Shown one piece after another: positions 25,707-35,859 of a stretch of DNA of 64,000 bases. The DNA comes from Gammaproteobacteria bacterium (lineage in GTDB: Bacteria > Pseudomonadota > Gammaproteobacteria > Pseudomonadales > Cellvibrionaceae), in assembly GCA_004172865.1 (NCBI GenBank), contig SEBV01000019.1, forward strand, positions 1-64,000, in the 5' to 3' direction. A program made the translations under genes and the position numbers. How positions within the stretch are numbered: position 1 is the stretch's first letter; the number at the start of each line of letters is the position of its first letter. A model generated the notes under the pieces. It had not been told where the DNA came from and made no database searches. It worked only from the letters and a program-made list of their open reading frames with translations.

Positions 25707-26249
25707 CTACTGATAGATAGCCCCATTGTATCTCAACCAACCCGACTCATGACGACCACGCGGATCGCGATGTGTCCAATGCACTAAACCACCTTTTTCA
25801 TTCCACACATATTCACCGGAAAAATAAATTGTATCGCCAATCGTTAAATTATTAATTCGCTGCGCGATATCAATATTATGTGCGATTAACACAGTTACAT
25901 CTTCCGGTGTTTTTAAAATAAAACGCTGATGTTTACTGCCATCATTATCATCTGACAACACTTTTACCAAGCGACCTTCACCTTCAACGTGTACATCCTG
26001 CAAGTGTTGAATGTAGGCACTCGCCACTACCAAGGCTTCTGTTTTTTGCGCGGGTTTCGAACCGTCTGGAATTACCAGCTTATATTTTTTCTGCTCATCG
26101 CTCGCGACGGCTTTAGAAACAAGAGTTTCGGTTTGCGATATTTTTTGCAGCTGCGCGTTAACTTGTTGTTGAAGTTCCACAGGTAAAAAGCGATATGTTA
26201 CTGTGGCTAATCCGGCAATAACGATTAATAACATCAATGTATTTTTCAT
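25707..26249 (-). CDS. DUF3465 protein with N-terminal membrane anchor
   Basis: 180 residues. It has an N-terminal hydrophobic segment (NTLMLLIVIAGLATVTYRF), a linker, then the DUF3465 domain with its signature motifs HQRFILKTPEDVTVLIAHNID, YFSGEYVWNEKGG and VHWTHRDPRGRHESGW. Function unknown; the fold is probably an OB-like periplasmic domain. Its start is 16 bases after the rdgB stop, so it is likely the third gene of an lgt-rdgB-DUF3465 unit. Confidence 0.85.
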   Translation of the reverse strand: MKNTLMLLIVIAGLATVTYRFLPVELQQQVNAQLQKISQTETLVSKAVASDEQKKYKLVIPDGSKPAQKTEALVVASAYIQHLQDVHVEGEGRLVKVLSDDNDGSKHQRFILKTPEDVTVLIAHNIDIAQRINNLTIGDTIYFSGEYVWNEKGGLVHWTHRDPRGRHESGWLRYNGAIYQ

Positions 26250-26264
26250 AGCTATCCCTAAAAA

Positions 26265-26861
26265 TTAAACCTTTGATATTTTTTGCAACAATTCCTGCAT
26301 GGATTTGCCGCGATGACTGATGCGATTTTTTTCCGCTTTATCTAACTCTGCCGAAGCACAGTTGTGCGTCGGTACGAAAAATAATGGATCGTAACCAAAC
26401 CCACCTTGCCCGCGCGGCTCCGTTAAAATAATTCCTTCCCAAGTGCCGTGACACAAAATCGGCGTCGGGTCATCCGCATGGCGCATATAAGCAAGTACGG
26501 CGTGATAACGAGCAGTGCGTTGTTCTGCGGGAATATCTTTTAATTCTGCCAATAATTTTTGATTATTTTTTTCATCATTTGCATGTTCGCCGGCGTAACG
26601 CGCGGAGTAAACACCGGGGCGACCGTTAAGTGCATCCACTTCAATGCCTGAGTCATCCGCAATTGCAGGTAAGCCAGTTTGCTGGCAGGCGTGGCGCGCT
26701 TTAATGATGGCGTTTTCAACAAATGTGGTGCCGGTTTCTTCGGCTTCACTTATTTTAAAATCTGATTGCGGAATTACTTCAAATCCGCGACCAGATAACA
26801 ATTCCTGAATCTCGCGAAGCTTTCCTGCATTGCCACTGGCAAGAACAATCTTTTGACTCAT
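26265..26861 (-). CDS. rdgB: XTP/dITP diphosphatase (RdgB/HAM1)
   Basis: Cleans the nucleotide pool of ITP, dITP and XTP by hydrolysis to monophosphates. 198 residues from [19 protein letters not shown]; the much longer frame is rejected because it lies inside lgt. Family motifs are [34 protein letters not shown] and [10 protein letters not shown]. Its ATG overlaps the lgt stop by four bases (ATGA), so the two are translationally coupled. Confidence 0.95.
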   Translation of the reverse strand: MSQKIVLASGNAGKLREIQELLSGRGFEVIPQSDFKISEAEETGTTFVENAIIKARHACQQTGLPAIADDSGIEVDALNGRPGVYSARYAGEHANDEKNNQKLLAELKDIPAEQRTARYHAVLAYMRHADDPTPILCHGTWEGIILTEPRGQGGFGYDPLFFVPTHNCASAELDKAEKNRISHRGKSMQELLQKISKV

Positions 26862-27724
26862 TTGTTTTTTCTCGCCGTTTTTGTATTTGGTTTTTTCGTA
26901 TTGGCGTCGACAGCGAATGGTTCCGCGATTGCTGGCTGTTGATATTTGTAGGCCCAAATCAATACCGCTGCGCCCACTATAATCATCGGCAAACTTAATA
27001 TCTGGCCCGAGGAAATATCCAGCCCCGCGAAATTGATTTCCCAATCTGGAATTCGAAAATATTCCGTGAAGAAACGCGCGCAGCCGTAGAGCATGCAATA
27101 GAGCGCACCGGTTGCCCAGCGCGGCTTTTGCGTGCGCGAGAACCACCACATGATAACGAATAATAAAAGTCCATCCACCAAGGTTTGATAAAGCGGCGAC
27201 GGATGTACGAGATGATCAACACCCGGCCATTGCATAGCCCAGGGTAAATCAATGCTCGCAGCGCGGCCCGGTAATTCGTGATTGATAAAATTTCCAAAGC
27301 GCCCAGCGGCGTAACCGAGCGGAACCAGCGGCGCAATAAAATCAAAAATATCGCCAATATTTTTTTTGTTTTTGCGCGCCCACAACCACATGGCAACGAC
27401 CACACCGAGGAAACCGCCATGGAAGGACATACCGCCCATCCAGGTCATGGGAATTTCCATAGGATGCGCCCAAAAATAAGCTGGCCGATAAAATAAAACT
27501 TCGCCCAAGCGCCCGCCGATAACCACGCCCAACATGCCGTAAAAAATAATGTCGCTAACGTGCTCTTTGGTCCAACCTTGGGCTGCAATATGCGGCTGCT
27601 TGATGCGCTGGTTGCCGAGCAGAATAAATTGCAAAAACGCCACGCCATACATAATCCCATACCAATACACGGGCCAGGAGCCAATGGAAAATGCAACGGG
27701 ATCAGGGTTGGGATGAACAAGCAT
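26858..27724 (-). CDS. lgt: prolipoprotein diacylglyceryl transferase
   Basis: Inner-membrane enzyme that attaches diacylglycerol to the lipobox Cys of prolipoproteins, the first step of lipoprotein maturation. 288 residues with seven hydrophobic segments. The catalytic HGGFLG and the Lgt signature [14 protein letters not shown] are present, as is the second-half YRIPDW-like sequence ([12 protein letters not shown]). The C-terminus has a basic tail ([14 protein letters not shown]). First gene of the lgt-rdgB-DUF3465 unit, divergent from dxs. Confidence 0.95.
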   Translation of the reverse strand: MLVHPNPDPVAFSIGSWPVYWYGIMYGVAFLQFILLGNQRIKQPHIAAQGWTKEHVSDIIFYGMLGVVIGGRLGEVLFYRPAYFWAHPMEIPMTWMGGMSFHGGFLGVVVAMWLWARKNKKNIGDIFDFIAPLVPLGYAAGRFGNFINHELPGRAASIDLPWAMQWPGVDHLVHPSPLYQTLVDGLLLFVIMWWFSRTQKPRWATGALYCMLYGCARFFTEYFRIPDWEINFAGLDISSGQILSLPMIIVGAAVLIWAYKYQQPAIAEPFAVDANTKKPNTKTARKNK

Positions 27725-27924
27725 GGTGAGTCCTTAGAGTGGAAAATTCGCGCCGTAAGGCGAACACTGGAAAACGCGGCTATTCTGCCACAGGTTAGGG
27801 AATCGCATGGATTGGAATTACCGGATTTACGCCGCGCGTTAAACCAGTTAGTTTTTCAACAGCTCCCTAGGAAATAGTTCGGCCAACCCCTACAATGCAC
27901 GTTTTAATAAGACGACTGCCCTGA

Positions 27925-29838
27925 ATGTTCAACGAAATTCCCACCAGCCGCCCCGCCACACCACTTTTGGATAGCGTAGATTCACCCGCTGACCTCCGTG
28001 CGCTGGACGAAAAACTATTACCACAGCTGGCGGAAGAGTTGCGCGCGTTCCTATTGTTCAGCGTTGGCCAAACCGGTGGGCACTTCGGCGCAGGTTTGGG
28101 CGTGGTCGAGCTGACAATTGCCCTGCATTACGTTTACGAAACCCCGTCTGATCGCCTGGTGTGGGATGTTGGCCACCAAACTTACCCTCACAAAATCCTC
28201 ACGTCGCGTCGCGAACGCATGAAATCCATTCGTCAGGAAGGCGGTTTGTCAGGCTTTCCCAAGCGCGACGAAAGTGAGTTCGATACCTTTGGCGTAGGCC
28301 ATTCAAGCACCTCTATTTCCGCTGCTTTAGGGATGGCGATTGGCAACGAAATGGATGCTAACGGCCGCAAAGCGGTAGCGATCATCGGCGATGGTGCAAT
28401 GACTGCAGGTATGGCGTTTGAAGCGCTCAACCACGCAGCGCACACCGAAACCGATATGTTAGTGGTGCTTAACGACAACAATATGTCCATTTCACCAAAC
28501 GTGGGTGGCCTGGCAACTTATCTTTCCAAAATTTGGGCCAGCAAGTTTTATAACGGCTTGCGCGAAGGTAGTAAAAAAGTCCTCACCAAAATCCCATCCG
28601 CGTGGGAGTTCGCTCGTAAAACCGAAGAACACTTTAAAGGGTTTATGTCGCCCGGCACGCTGTTTGAGGAAATGGGTTTTAACTATGTTGGCCCGATCAA
28701 CGGCCACGACCTCAGCGATTTGGTGAGTTATCTGCGCAATTTGCGCGATATCAAAGGCCCGAAGCTGCTGCATATCATCACCCAAAAAGGTAAAGGTTTT
28801 GAGCCTGCGGAACTGGACCCGGTGGGTTATCACGCGCTCAACAAAATCGAACCCAAAAAATCGGTCGTCATTAACACGCCTCCAATTGCCCATAAAAAGT
28901 TTCAGGAAGTATTTGGTGATTGGCTGTGCGACACCGCCGCGCAAGATAAACGCCTCATCGGCATCACCCCCGCAATGTGCGAAGGCTCGGGCATGGTGGA
29001 ATTTGCCGAGCGTTTTCCCGAGCGTTTCTTTGATGTCGCTATCGCCGAGCAACATGCGGTAACGCTCGCCGCCGGTATGGCATGCGAAGGCCAAAAGCCT
29101 GTGGTTGCGATTTATTCAACTTTTTTACAGCGCGCTTATGATCAGCTGGTTCACGATGTTGCCTTGCAAAATCTCGACGTGACTTTCGCCATCGACCGCG
29201 CCGGTTTAGTTGGTGAAGACGGCCCAACTCACGCGGGCAGTTTTGATTTAAGTTTCCTGCGTTGCATTCCCAATATGTTGATTGCGGCACCCAGCGATGA
29301 AAACGAATGCCGCCAATTGCTGTACACCGCTTATCAATTCCCCGGCCCCGCCGCCGTTCGTTACCCGCGCGGCACCGGCACGGGCGTGCAAATTGAAAAA
29401 ACTTTAACTGCACTACCAATCGGCAAAGGCGTGTTAAAACGCGAAGGCAAACAAGTTGCCATTTTGTGCTTTGGGACTTTGCTCGCCAACGCGCATCAAG
29501 TCGCCGAGCAACTTAACACCAGCTTGTGCGATATGCGTTTTGTAAAGCCGCTGGATGAAGAATTGATCCAACGCATGGCAAACAGCCACAGTTTGATAGT
29601 CACCATCGAAGAAAATGCAATTGCAGGTGGTGCCGGCTCTGCCGTGAGCGAATATCTCTCCAGCCAGGGCTACGTGATTTCAGTTTTGCATTTAGGCTTG
29701 AACGACACTTTTGTCGATCACGCCAATCATGCACAGCAATTAATTGAACAAGGGCTGGACGCTGCTGGCATTGAAGCTGCTATTAGCAAACGCTTAAAAG
29801 CTATTGAAAGCATCACCGCGAAACCTATGGTGATTTGA
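27925..29838 (+). CDS. dxs: 1-deoxy-D-xylulose-5-phosphate synthase
   Basis: Entry enzyme of the MEP isoprenoid pathway: pyruvate plus glyceraldehyde-3-phosphate gives DXP, with thiamine diphosphate. 637 residues. The ThDP-binding [17 protein letters not shown] and [13 protein letters not shown] are in domain [18 protein letters not shown] with the catalytic Glu is in domain II, and the transketolase C-terminal domain follows. It is monocistronic, with a strong terminator 30 bases after the stop. Confidence 0.96.
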   Translation: MFNEIPTSRPATPLLDSVDSPADLRALDEKLLPQLAEELRAFLLFSVGQTGGHFGAGLGVVELTIALHYVYETPSDRLVWDVGHQTYPHKILTSRRERMKSIRQEGGLSGFPKRDESEFDTFGVGHSSTSISAALGMAIGNEMDANGRKAVAIIGDGAMTAGMAFEALNHAAHTETDMLVVLNDNNMSISPNVGGLATYLSKIWASKFYNGLREGSKKVLTKIPSAWEFARKTEEHFKGFMSPGTLFEEMGFNYVGPINGHDLSDLVSYLRNLRDIKGPKLLHIITQKGKGFEPAELDPVGYHALNKIEPKKSVVINTPPIAHKKFQEVFGDWLCDTAAQDKRLIGITPAMCEGSGMVEFAERFPERFFDVAIAEQHAVTLAAGMACEGQKPVVAIYSTFLQRAYDQLVHDVALQNLDVTFAIDRAGLVGEDGPTHAGSFDLSFLRCIPNMLIAAPSDENECRQLLYTAYQFPGPAAVRYPRGTGTGVQIEKTLTALPIGKGVLKREGKQVAILCFGTLLANAHQVAEQLNTSLCDMRFVKPLDEELIQRMANSHSLIVTIEENAIAGGAGSAVSEYLSSQGYVISVLHLGLNDTFVDHANHAQQLIEQGLDAAGIEAAISKRLKAIESITAKPMVI

Positions 29839-29863
29839 TCATAAACATTGTTTGAGAAGTTTT

Positions 29864-29888
29864 GTAAGGGCGCTTGCGCCCTTTTTTG
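29864..29888 (+). terminator. terminator of dxs
   Basis: AAGGGCGC-tt-GCGCCCTT stem running into TTTTTT. Confidence 0.88.
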
Positions 29889-29998
29889 TTTTTCACATAT
29901 CCTGCTTTTTTGAAACTCCTCGTTCAATCAGTTTCTTCGTAACATCAACGACATTTCTGTAGCAAATACATAACAGCATTAGGTGAAAAGGAACGACT

Positions 29999-30328
29999 AT
30001 GAGCGGCACTATTTCTACACTCGCGCACCACGTTTATTTCTGGTTAAAAAATCCTGAATCAAAAGATGACGTCGCCAAACTTATTAGCGGCGTTAAAACC
30101 TTAACCAGCATTGAAACCATCAAAGGTTTTCATATTTCAACGCCGGCTGCCACTGAAGATCGCAATGTAATAGACACGAGTTACAGTGTTTCATGGTTGG
30201 CATTTTTCGATAGCGAAGCCGACGAGCAGATTTATCAGGTTCACGAAACTCATTTAAAATTTATCGCGGATCACGAACATTTATGGAGCAAGGTTGTGGT
30301 TTATGATTCCGTAGATGCTACCAAGTAA
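29999..30328 (+). CDS. Dabb-domain (stress-responsive A/B barrel) protein
   Basis: 109 residues. It matches the dimeric alpha/beta-barrel Dabb family: an N-terminal HHVYFWLKNP strand, a middle helix, VSWLAFFDSEADEQIYQVHETH, and a C-terminal KVVVYDSV strand. AAGGAACG precedes the ATG. Members bind or transform small aromatic or polyketide-like molecules, or have no known role. No conserved partner is next to it. Confidence 0.8.
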   Translation: MSGTISTLAHHVYFWLKNPESKDDVAKLISGVKTLTSIETIKGFHISTPAATEDRNVIDTSYSVSWLAFFDSEADEQIYQVHETHLKFIADHEHLWSKVVVYDSVDATK

Positions 30329-30341
30329 TTTTCTGCAAACA

Positions 30342-30375
30342 TAAAAAAAGTGGAGCACATGGCTCCACTTTTTTT
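30342..30375. terminator. bidirectional terminator between Dabb and DUF1161 genes
   Basis: AGTGGAGC-acat-GGCTCCACT stem with A-run on one side and T-run on the other, between two convergent genes. Confidence 0.88.
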
Positions 30376-30395
30376 GAATATTAACTCTGTTTTGA

Positions 30396-30617
30396 TTAAT
30401 CCTTCTTGTAAACAATCTTCTTGGTTCCCGCTTCGCAACTGCCAATCACTTTTTGGTCTTTCACTTCTTCGGTTGGAACTATTTCCAAGGTGTAACCTGT
30501 AACGCCTTTTGCTTCGAGCTTTGCAGCAATTTCCGACTTCAATTCTTCACAGTTTTTGCTGGCAAACGCTGGTGATACGATCATGGTCAACGCAACTAAC
30601 GCAATCAATTTTTTCAT
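30396..30617 (-). CDS. DUF1161 small periplasmic protein
   Basis: 73 residues from MKKLIALVAL, with a signal peptide ending PAFA-SKN. The mature domain shows the DUF1161 pattern CEELKSEIAAKLEAKGVTGYTLE ... VIGSCEAGTKKIVY, with two Cys that probably form one disulfide. Function is unknown. The start was moved eight codons in from the longest frame to the Met preceding the lysines of the signal peptide. Confidence 0.85.
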   Translation of the reverse strand: MKKLIALVALTMIVSPAFASKNCEELKSEIAAKLEAKGVTGYTLEIVPTEEVKDQKVIGSCEAGTKKIVYKKD

Positions 30618-30718
30618 TTTAAGTTCCCTTAAGAAATACATATTAAATACACGATTGTTTACAGATTAACTAACGCGAGCGAATACTACCTAAAAATTTC
30701 TTAACCAAATATGAACAC

Positions 30719-31381
30719 TTACCAAAGCAAGGTTTCACCATTAGAATGCCAGAATCCGCCGGTATTTTGTAAATTTAATTCTGCGATGCGTTTGCTCAAA
30801 CGCTGGGCAGATTCGCTGGCAGAAATATCGCCACCAAAATTTACCATCGCCGTTTGTACATAACCGGGATGTAAAATTGCCACCGTAATTCCGCGTGCTT
30901 TTAAATCCAGACTTAAAGATTTTGCGCCTGCATTAAGTGCAGCCTTGGACATACGATAGCCGTAGTAACCACCCGAGGTATTATCTGCAATTGAACCCAT
31001 GCGGCTGGTGATAAACGCAATCTTGGCACCGTCATTCAAATTACCCAGTAATGCCTCAGTCACTTGCAATGGCGCTTGCGCATTGACCAAAAATTGCTGG
31101 GTTACAGTTTTGTAATCAATATCGCCCAGCTGCTCATGCAGAAAAATTCCTGCGTTGTTGATCAGCAAATCGATTTTTGTTTCTGCTAATTGTTGCGCCA
31201 GTTGTGCGATTGCCGCTTCATCGGCTACGTCAACGCCTGCGATAACCTGCGCTTTAGTGCTATCAAGTTCGGGGGATGTAGTACGGCAAACCGCAATGAC
31301 GTGCCAGCCTTGGGCGAGATAATTCTGGGTGAGCGCGAAGCCAATTCCGCGATTAGCACCGGTAATAAGAGCTGTTTTCAT
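30719..31381 (-). CDS. short-chain dehydrogenase/reductase
   Basis: Classical NAD(P)-dependent SDR, about 220 residues from MKTALITGANRGIGFAL. Cofactor motif TGANRGIG, NNAG (INNAGIFLHE), catalytic Ser in FITSRMGSI, and the YxxxK motif in GYRMSKAAL are all present, so it should be active. The substrate cannot be told from sequence; csgA/carbonyl-reductase-like members are closest in pattern. No operon partner is evident. Confidence 0.88.
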   Translation of the reverse strand: MKTALITGANRGIGFALTQNYLAQGWHVIAVCRTTSPELDSTKAQVIAGVDVADEAAIAQLAQQLAETKIDLLINNAGIFLHEQLGDIDYKTVTQQFLVNAQAPLQVTEALLGNLNDGAKIAFITSRMGSIADNTSGGYYGYRMSKAALNAGAKSLSLDLKARGITVAILHPGYVQTAMVNFGGDISASESAQRLSKRIAELNLQNTGGFWHSNGETLLW

Positions 31382-31678
31382 AAGTGGATTCCTTGGACTG
31401 AACTGCATAAGCGATAAATCGAAACGGCATGCTAACCCATGCCGGTCGCGGTTTCATCTTCTCTCTCACCGTAAAAACATGCGCATAGGTTCACTATCCC
31501 TCAAGAAAATAACATCTGCGCCCTAAACATAATTGCGCCGCGTCGCAGAACAAGGCAAGATTCGCCCGCAGGGGAAAGCAGGGTTTGAGAGCGCTCTCTT
31601 CGCAACGCCAAAAATTCCAATAAACAACGGCTAAAACCCTTTAAACAGTCAATTTTTACAACACAAAGTGCTGATGCT

Positions 31679-33193
31679 ATGTCAAACAAATTACTAAAAC
31701 CGGGGCATCCTTTTCACAACCTCGTGCTAAAAAATATTTACCCGCTCATATTATTGATCTGCTCATTCGGCGTTTATTTCACTCATTACGGCACACCTAA
31801 CGCCATGTTTTGGGATGAAAACTACCACATCGCCTCTGCAGAAAAACACGTGCAAGGCGTCATGTATATGGAGCCGCATCCACCGCTCGGCAAAATGCTA
31901 ATGGGTTTAGCGGAAGTGGTGCTTGGCGCGAACGATAAAGTGGATAAACACAAATTCACCGAGACCGATCATATAGAAGGCGCGGACACGCCACCGGAAA
32001 CCAAATTCACCGGTTATCGCTGGCCCTCAGTCGTCTTGATGGCACTTTCTGTTTTGTTCTTTTACGGAATTTTGCGCCGCACCACACAAAATAATCTCAT
32101 CGCATTTTTATTCAGCAGCTTTATTATTTTTGATAATGCCATGGTCATTCAAGCGCGCGCCGCAATGCTGGAAGGCATTCAAATATTTTTTATTCTCGCA
32201 GCGATTTACTATTTTGTTCGTAGAGCGACCAGCGGAATAAATATCAGCCTGAAAGACTATGCGGTACTTGGCTTATTAATTGGCTTGGTGATTAGCGTAA
32301 AAGTAAACGGTTTTATTTTATTTCTCCTGTTCGTCATGCTGTTTGGCATCGATCAATGGCGCAACATTTTAGCCTTGAAATATCCCGAATTAATTAAACG
32401 TTTATTAGTCACCGTGCCCGTTGGTGTAGGTGCAGTGGCGCTGGTATTTCTCAGTGTATTTTACGTTCACATTGGTATGGGCACTAAAGTTATTGCCGAT
32501 CATACCTACAAAGCATCGCCAGAATTTTTGCAGGCAATTCGTCGTGGCGATACCTGGAGCTTGTCAACTTTCACGATTGGCTTGCGCGATAATTTGAAAT
32601 ACATGAGTGAGTATGCCGATGGTGTGCCCAAACTTGATGAGTGCAAGCCCGACGAAAATGGCAGCTACGCAATGGATTGGCTGCTTGGCAAAAAAACGAT
32701 CAGCTATCGTTGGGATAAAGATACAGTCAACGGCAAAGTGCAAGTGAAGTACATGAGCATTGTCGCCAACCCGGTGATTTGGTTTAGCGTTGTAGCTGGT
32801 ATTGTATTGAGCCTTGGCTTAATCATGAGTAAATTTATTTACGGCCAACAAGAAAAAAACACCGCACTGTTTTATTGGATTTGCGCGTTTACTACTTTGT
32901 ACATTTCCTACATGTTGGCGATTTTGCAAATCGAACGGGTAATGTATCTCTACCATTATTTGGTTCCACTGGTATTCGGCTCAATAAATCTCGCATTGAT
33001 GTTTAGTTATATTTATCGCGAAGATATTCTCGCCAACAATAAACACATGTGGATTAACTTGAGTGTATACATAGCATTGGTTGTTGCAGTATTCGCGTTC
33101 TTTGCACCCTTCACCTATGGCATTGCGATGACGGAAGATCAATTTGAAATGCGCAATTGGTTTAGCTTCTGGAAATTACAGGTGGTGCAATAA
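31679..33193 (+). CDS. PMT-family (protein O-mannosyltransferase-like) membrane glycosyltransferase
   Basis: 504 residues, GT39/PMT family: polyprenyl-phosphate-sugar-dependent transfer to protein in the periplasm. The first periplasmic loop has the catalytic acidic pair (MFWDENYHIASAEKH) and HPPLGK, typical of PMTs. About ten transmembrane segments follow. A large loop (VIADHTYKASPEFL ... YRWDKDTVNG) lies where PMTs have their MIR/periplasmic region. The stop codon shares bases with the start of the next gene (TAATG), so the two are translationally coupled. The Shine-Dalgarno is weak. Confidence 0.85.
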   Translation: MSNKLLKPGHPFHNLVLKNIYPLILLICSFGVYFTHYGTPNAMFWDENYHIASAEKHVQGVMYMEPHPPLGKMLMGLAEVVLGANDKVDKHKFTETDHIEGADTPPETKFTGYRWPSVVLMALSVLFFYGILRRTTQNNLIAFLFSSFIIFDNAMVIQARAAMLEGIQIFFILAAIYYFVRRATSGINISLKDYAVLGLLIGLVISVKVNGFILFLLFVMLFGIDQWRNILALKYPELIKRLLVTVPVGVGAVALVFLSVFYVHIGMGTKVIADHTYKASPEFLQAIRRGDTWSLSTFTIGLRDNLKYMSEYADGVPKLDECKPDENGSYAMDWLLGKKTISYRWDKDTVNGKVQVKYMSIVANPVIWFSVVAGIVLSLGLIMSKFIYGQQEKNTALFYWICAFTTLYISYMLAILQIERVMYLYHYLVPLVFGSINLALMFSYIYREDILANNKHMWINLSVYIALVVAVFAFFAPFTYGIAMTEDQFEMRNWFSFWKLQVVQ

Positions 33194-33753
33194 TGAAAGC
33201 CATTCCTTTTAATAAAAATATTGTTTTTTCAATTCTACTTGCATTGATTGTGTTTGCGATTGTGAATCGTATTGTTCCGCCTCATGTAAGTCAGGTGTTT
33301 GATGTTGTCATCAGTAAAAACCGTGTGGGCATTACCGATATTCATCAAGCACGCGATATTGAAATGACCAAAACCGTTAAAATTGATCGTATTAATCTTG
33401 CAGATAAAAGCCGTTTTCGTCACCCAAAACTTGGTGACATTGGTTATAGCGGTGATTTTTTTGTGGATATAGATGCGCCTTTTACCGTTAAAAAACCAGG
33501 CGATTATATTTTCTTTCTCGGTAGTGATGACGGCTTTGCATTTAGCGTGGACGGCAAACAACTCTGCGAATGGACTCACGACCGTCCACTCACTGTTGAT
33601 CCATGTCGTGTAAATTTAACGGAAGGCAAACACACGTTTAAGCTGGTTTATTTCCAGGGCTATGGCAACGCAGGTCTAACAATGGCCTACGCATTTGCTA
33701 CCGATGGAAAACAATATCTCGCTGGTGATGATTCAAAATATATTTCGTTCTGA
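33193..33753 (+). CDS. membrane-anchored PA14-like protein coupled to PMT
   Basis: 186 residues. An N-terminal signal-anchor helix (IVFSILLALIVFAIVNRIV) is followed by a periplasmic beta-rich domain. GDYIFFLGSDDGFAFSVDGKQLCEW...TEGKHTFKLVYFQGYGNAGL resembles the PA14 carbohydrate-binding domain (DDG-F-V-G core). The overlapping start with the PMT gene suggests a dedicated partner that could bind substrate or glycan. The pairing is seen; the role is inferred. Confidence 0.75.
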   Translation: MKAIPFNKNIVFSILLALIVFAIVNRIVPPHVSQVFDVVISKNRVGITDIHQARDIEMTKTVKIDRINLADKSRFRHPKLGDIGYSGDFFVDIDAPFTVKKPGDYIFFLGSDDGFAFSVDGKQLCEWTHDRPLTVDPCRVNLTEGKHTFKLVYFQGYGNAGLTMAYAFATDGKQYLAGDDSKYISF

Positions 33754-33775
33754 TTTATTTTAAACCCCAGAATGA

Positions 33776-33812
33776 CAAATCCGGATGCTGCAAAACAGCT
33801 CCGGATTTTTTA
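33776..33812 (+). terminator. terminator of the PMT/PA14 pair
   Basis: AATCCGGA (33778-33785) and TCCGGATT (33800-33807) with inner GCTG/CAGC, followed by TTTTTT. Confidence 0.85.
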
Positions 33813-34697
33813 TTTTATCGCCAACATTCCACGGCAATTAGGATAGGTCGAACAAATCCAAAATAGCTGACCTGCATTGGCACCATTTTTTGCTTTACGC
33901 TTCAACATAACCGCAGAACAATTTGGGCATAGTTTTAAATCTATTCCGCTACCAACTCTAATCGCTTCTTTTTCGCTAGATACTTCCACACTGGAAGACG
34001 TTGGTGTCGGTGTGGAGATTTCTTGCTCAACAGATTTTTCTTCCGCAGTAGATTCGACATCTACAATATTCAAAGCGGATTCATTGGCAGAATAATTTAC
34101 AATTCTAGCTTCAGGATTATCACTCACACCCAACGCCTGAAAAATACTTGCACGAATAATGTCAGAATCATAACTCTCTTGAACTCTAAAACGTGCAATA
34201 GGCAAGTGCGCACTTTCACAAGCGTTAATTAATATGGGTTCAATTACTTCGCCCAATGTAATTACACATACGGCTTTTAATGATTCGTTTTCACATACGA
34301 CGAAATCAAATTGCTTGGTTGCGATATTTTTTGCCGCAACTTGCAATACCAATGCATTATTGTTGGTGACGACTGCAAGTACATCCGCCGCATTGATATT
34401 AGTTAGCAACGTATATTCACCATTTAAAGCAGTGCGAATAGCTTTAAAAATTTCGGAATTATCGTGTGAAAGTGAACGTGACTTTTTTTCGTAGCTAATT
34501 TTTTCATGGCTAACTACGGGCGCAGTAACCTGCTGCTTGATTTCGACAGGAGAGTCTATTGACTCTGGAAAACTGGCCGAGCCGGGCAAATCCCAATCAT
34601 TGGGATTAAATTTATCTTCAAACTTTGCTTTTATTTTTTTGTCGGCGATGTAAACCACGACACCGATAACAACGACAATTAATAATAACCAGAGCAT
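33810..34697 (-). CDS. DUF2726 protein with topoisomerase-type zinc finger
   Basis: 295 residues. An N-terminal membrane helix (WLLLIVVVIGVVVYIAD) is followed by a charged linker and a DUF2726 nuclease-like domain at about 85-200 (IFKAIRTAL ... FDFVVCENESLKAVCVITLG ... ACESAHLPIARFRV). After a Ser/Glu-rich linker comes a C-terminal C4 zinc ribbon (CPNC ... CSTYPNC) as in topoisomerase I. The DUF2726 domain is related to restriction-endonuclease-like folds. The usual D-ExK catalytic motif is not clear, so activity is doubtful. Function unknown. Confidence 0.82.
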   Translation of the reverse strand: MLWLLLIVVVIGVVVYIADKKIKAKFEDKFNPNDWDLPGSASFPESIDSPVEIKQQVTAPVVSHEKISYEKKSRSLSHDNSEIFKAIRTALNGEYTLLTNINAADVLAVVTNNNALVLQVAAKNIATKQFDFVVCENESLKAVCVITLGEVIEPILINACESAHLPIARFRVQESYDSDIIRASIFQALGVSDNPEARIVNYSANESALNIVDVESTAEEKSVEQEISTPTPTSSSVEVSSEKEAIRVGSGIDLKLCPNCSAVMLKRKAKNGANAGQLFWICSTYPNCRGMLAIK

Positions 34698-34744
34698 CTA
34701 GCTTCCTCATTTATTACCAAGACATTATCAGAAACTATTTAAAT

Positions 34745-35356
34745 CTATTTTAGAATTGGACGCGACATTTCAAAACGGTCGCGAGTTGTTGTGTATAGAT
34801 CGCCGCCTAGCTTGCCAATCGCATCTAGCAATTCTGGCGCTATCTGGCCCTGTGAAAGAATCGACTCATTCACATAAATATTAACAACATCCAGCAACAT
34901 CATAGTGCCGCCCATTGGTAAAGTTGAAACCTCAATAATTTCGCGTAACACACATTCAAATCTTACATTGGCCGCCTTCACCCCAGCTACCTTAACCGCA
35001 TGACCTGGCTCGCTCTCAATGCCCAGAGCATCAAACTCGCTAACATCTGCAGGGTAATCTGCGCAGCTTGCATTCATCTCTGCCGCGAGATTTTCGCTCA
35101 CAATATTAACCACGCATTCTTTGGTTGTGCGAAGATTGGTTAGAGTGTCTTTTGCGGCGCGATCACGAGGATTCACCTGAGTCACCGCAAGTACCGGCGG
35201 GTTGCAACTGGCCACGGTGAAAAATGAGTAGGGCGCGAGATTGAGAACATTTTTGCTGCTCAGCGTGCTTATCCAGGCGATAGGTCGCGGAATTATACTA
35301 CCGACCATGAGCCGGTAAGATTGCGTGGGTCCTATGCTTAGCGGGTCAAAATTCAT
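34745..35356 (-). CDS. flavin reductase-like FMN-binding split-barrel protein
   Basis: 203 residues. Flavin-reductase-like domain with the typical start LMVGSIIPRPIAWISTLS..NLAPYSFFTVASCNPP and TLTNLRTTKECVVNIVSE. Members use NAD(P)H to reduce FMN or FAD for partner oxygenases, or act alone with unknown substrates. No partner oxygenase is adjacent. The C-terminus (GGDLYTTTRDRFEMSRP) is the conserved family end. Confidence 0.85.
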   Translation of the reverse strand: MNFDPLSIGPTQSYRLMVGSIIPRPIAWISTLSSKNVLNLAPYSFFTVASCNPPVLAVTQVNPRDRAAKDTLTNLRTTKECVVNIVSENLAAEMNASCADYPADVSEFDALGIESEPGHAVKVAGVKAANVRFECVLREIIEVSTLPMGGTMMLLDVVNIYVNESILSQGQIAPELLDAIGKLGGDLYTTTRDRFEMSRPILK

Positions 35357-35423
35357 AATGTCATATTCAGCGATAATAATGGCGCAGACCTTAACTTACC
35401 CATGAATCCGAAGCCAACTTTTT

Positions 35424-35450
35424 CGCAAGCGTTATATCATAACGCTTGCG
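35424..35450. promoter_or_regulatory. perfect Zur-box palindrome
   Basis: CGCAAGCGTTAT-ATC-ATAACGCTTGCG: 12-bp arms without a mismatch around three bases, containing GTTATATCATAAC, the Zur core. It lies 31 bp upstream of a small membrane protein gene and about 410 bp ahead of a ZnuD-type receptor. Zinc repression of both is expected. Confidence 0.82.
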
Positions 35451-35481
35451 TGCATCAGTAAACTTCATTAGATTGCTACTC

Positions 35482-35790
35482 ATGTTTACGTTTATCCGCT
35501 ATTCACCTAAAAAACTGCGCCTGTGGCTAATCGCCGCGGCAGCCGTTTTGATGCTTACTTCCGTACTGGAGGCAGGGCACGTTCATGGTGTTTTTACCCA
35601 GGTTGATGATAACTGTACGCTCTGCCAACATTCGGTTGCGCTGGATAAGATCCTTAACAGCACCACCGCGATTGTTATTCCACTGTTGCTCGCCGTGTTT
35701 GTGGTTAGCCGCGTTGAAGCTTTCATTTCCCACCGCAATAGTCGTTTTACCCTTATTCGCGCCCCGCCCGCCCAACTCCACACTCGTTAA
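35482..35790 (+). CDS. small membrane protein with CxxC, Zur-controlled
   Basis: About 102 residues from MFTFIRYSPKKLRLWLI. Two hydrophobic segments flank a periplasmic loop with EAGHVHGVFTQVDDNCTLCQHSVALDK. The His residues and CTLC motif look like a metal or disulfide site, as in DUF2946-like proteins found near copper or zinc receptors. A Zur palindrome precedes it and the ZnuD-type receptor follows 69 bases after its stop. A role in zinc acquisition is inferred from this context only. No strong Shine-Dalgarno was seen at this start. Confidence 0.65.
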   Translation: MFTFIRYSPKKLRLWLIAAAAVLMLTSVLEAGHVHGVFTQVDDNCTLCQHSVALDKILNSTTAIVIPLLLAVFVVSRVEAFISHRNSRFTLIRAPPAQLHTR

Positions 35791-35859
35791 AATCTGAATT
35801 TTTATTTGCAGTTGCGCTCACTTGCTGTCGCGCCTGCGTCTTTCTGTTGTGGAGTTTTT

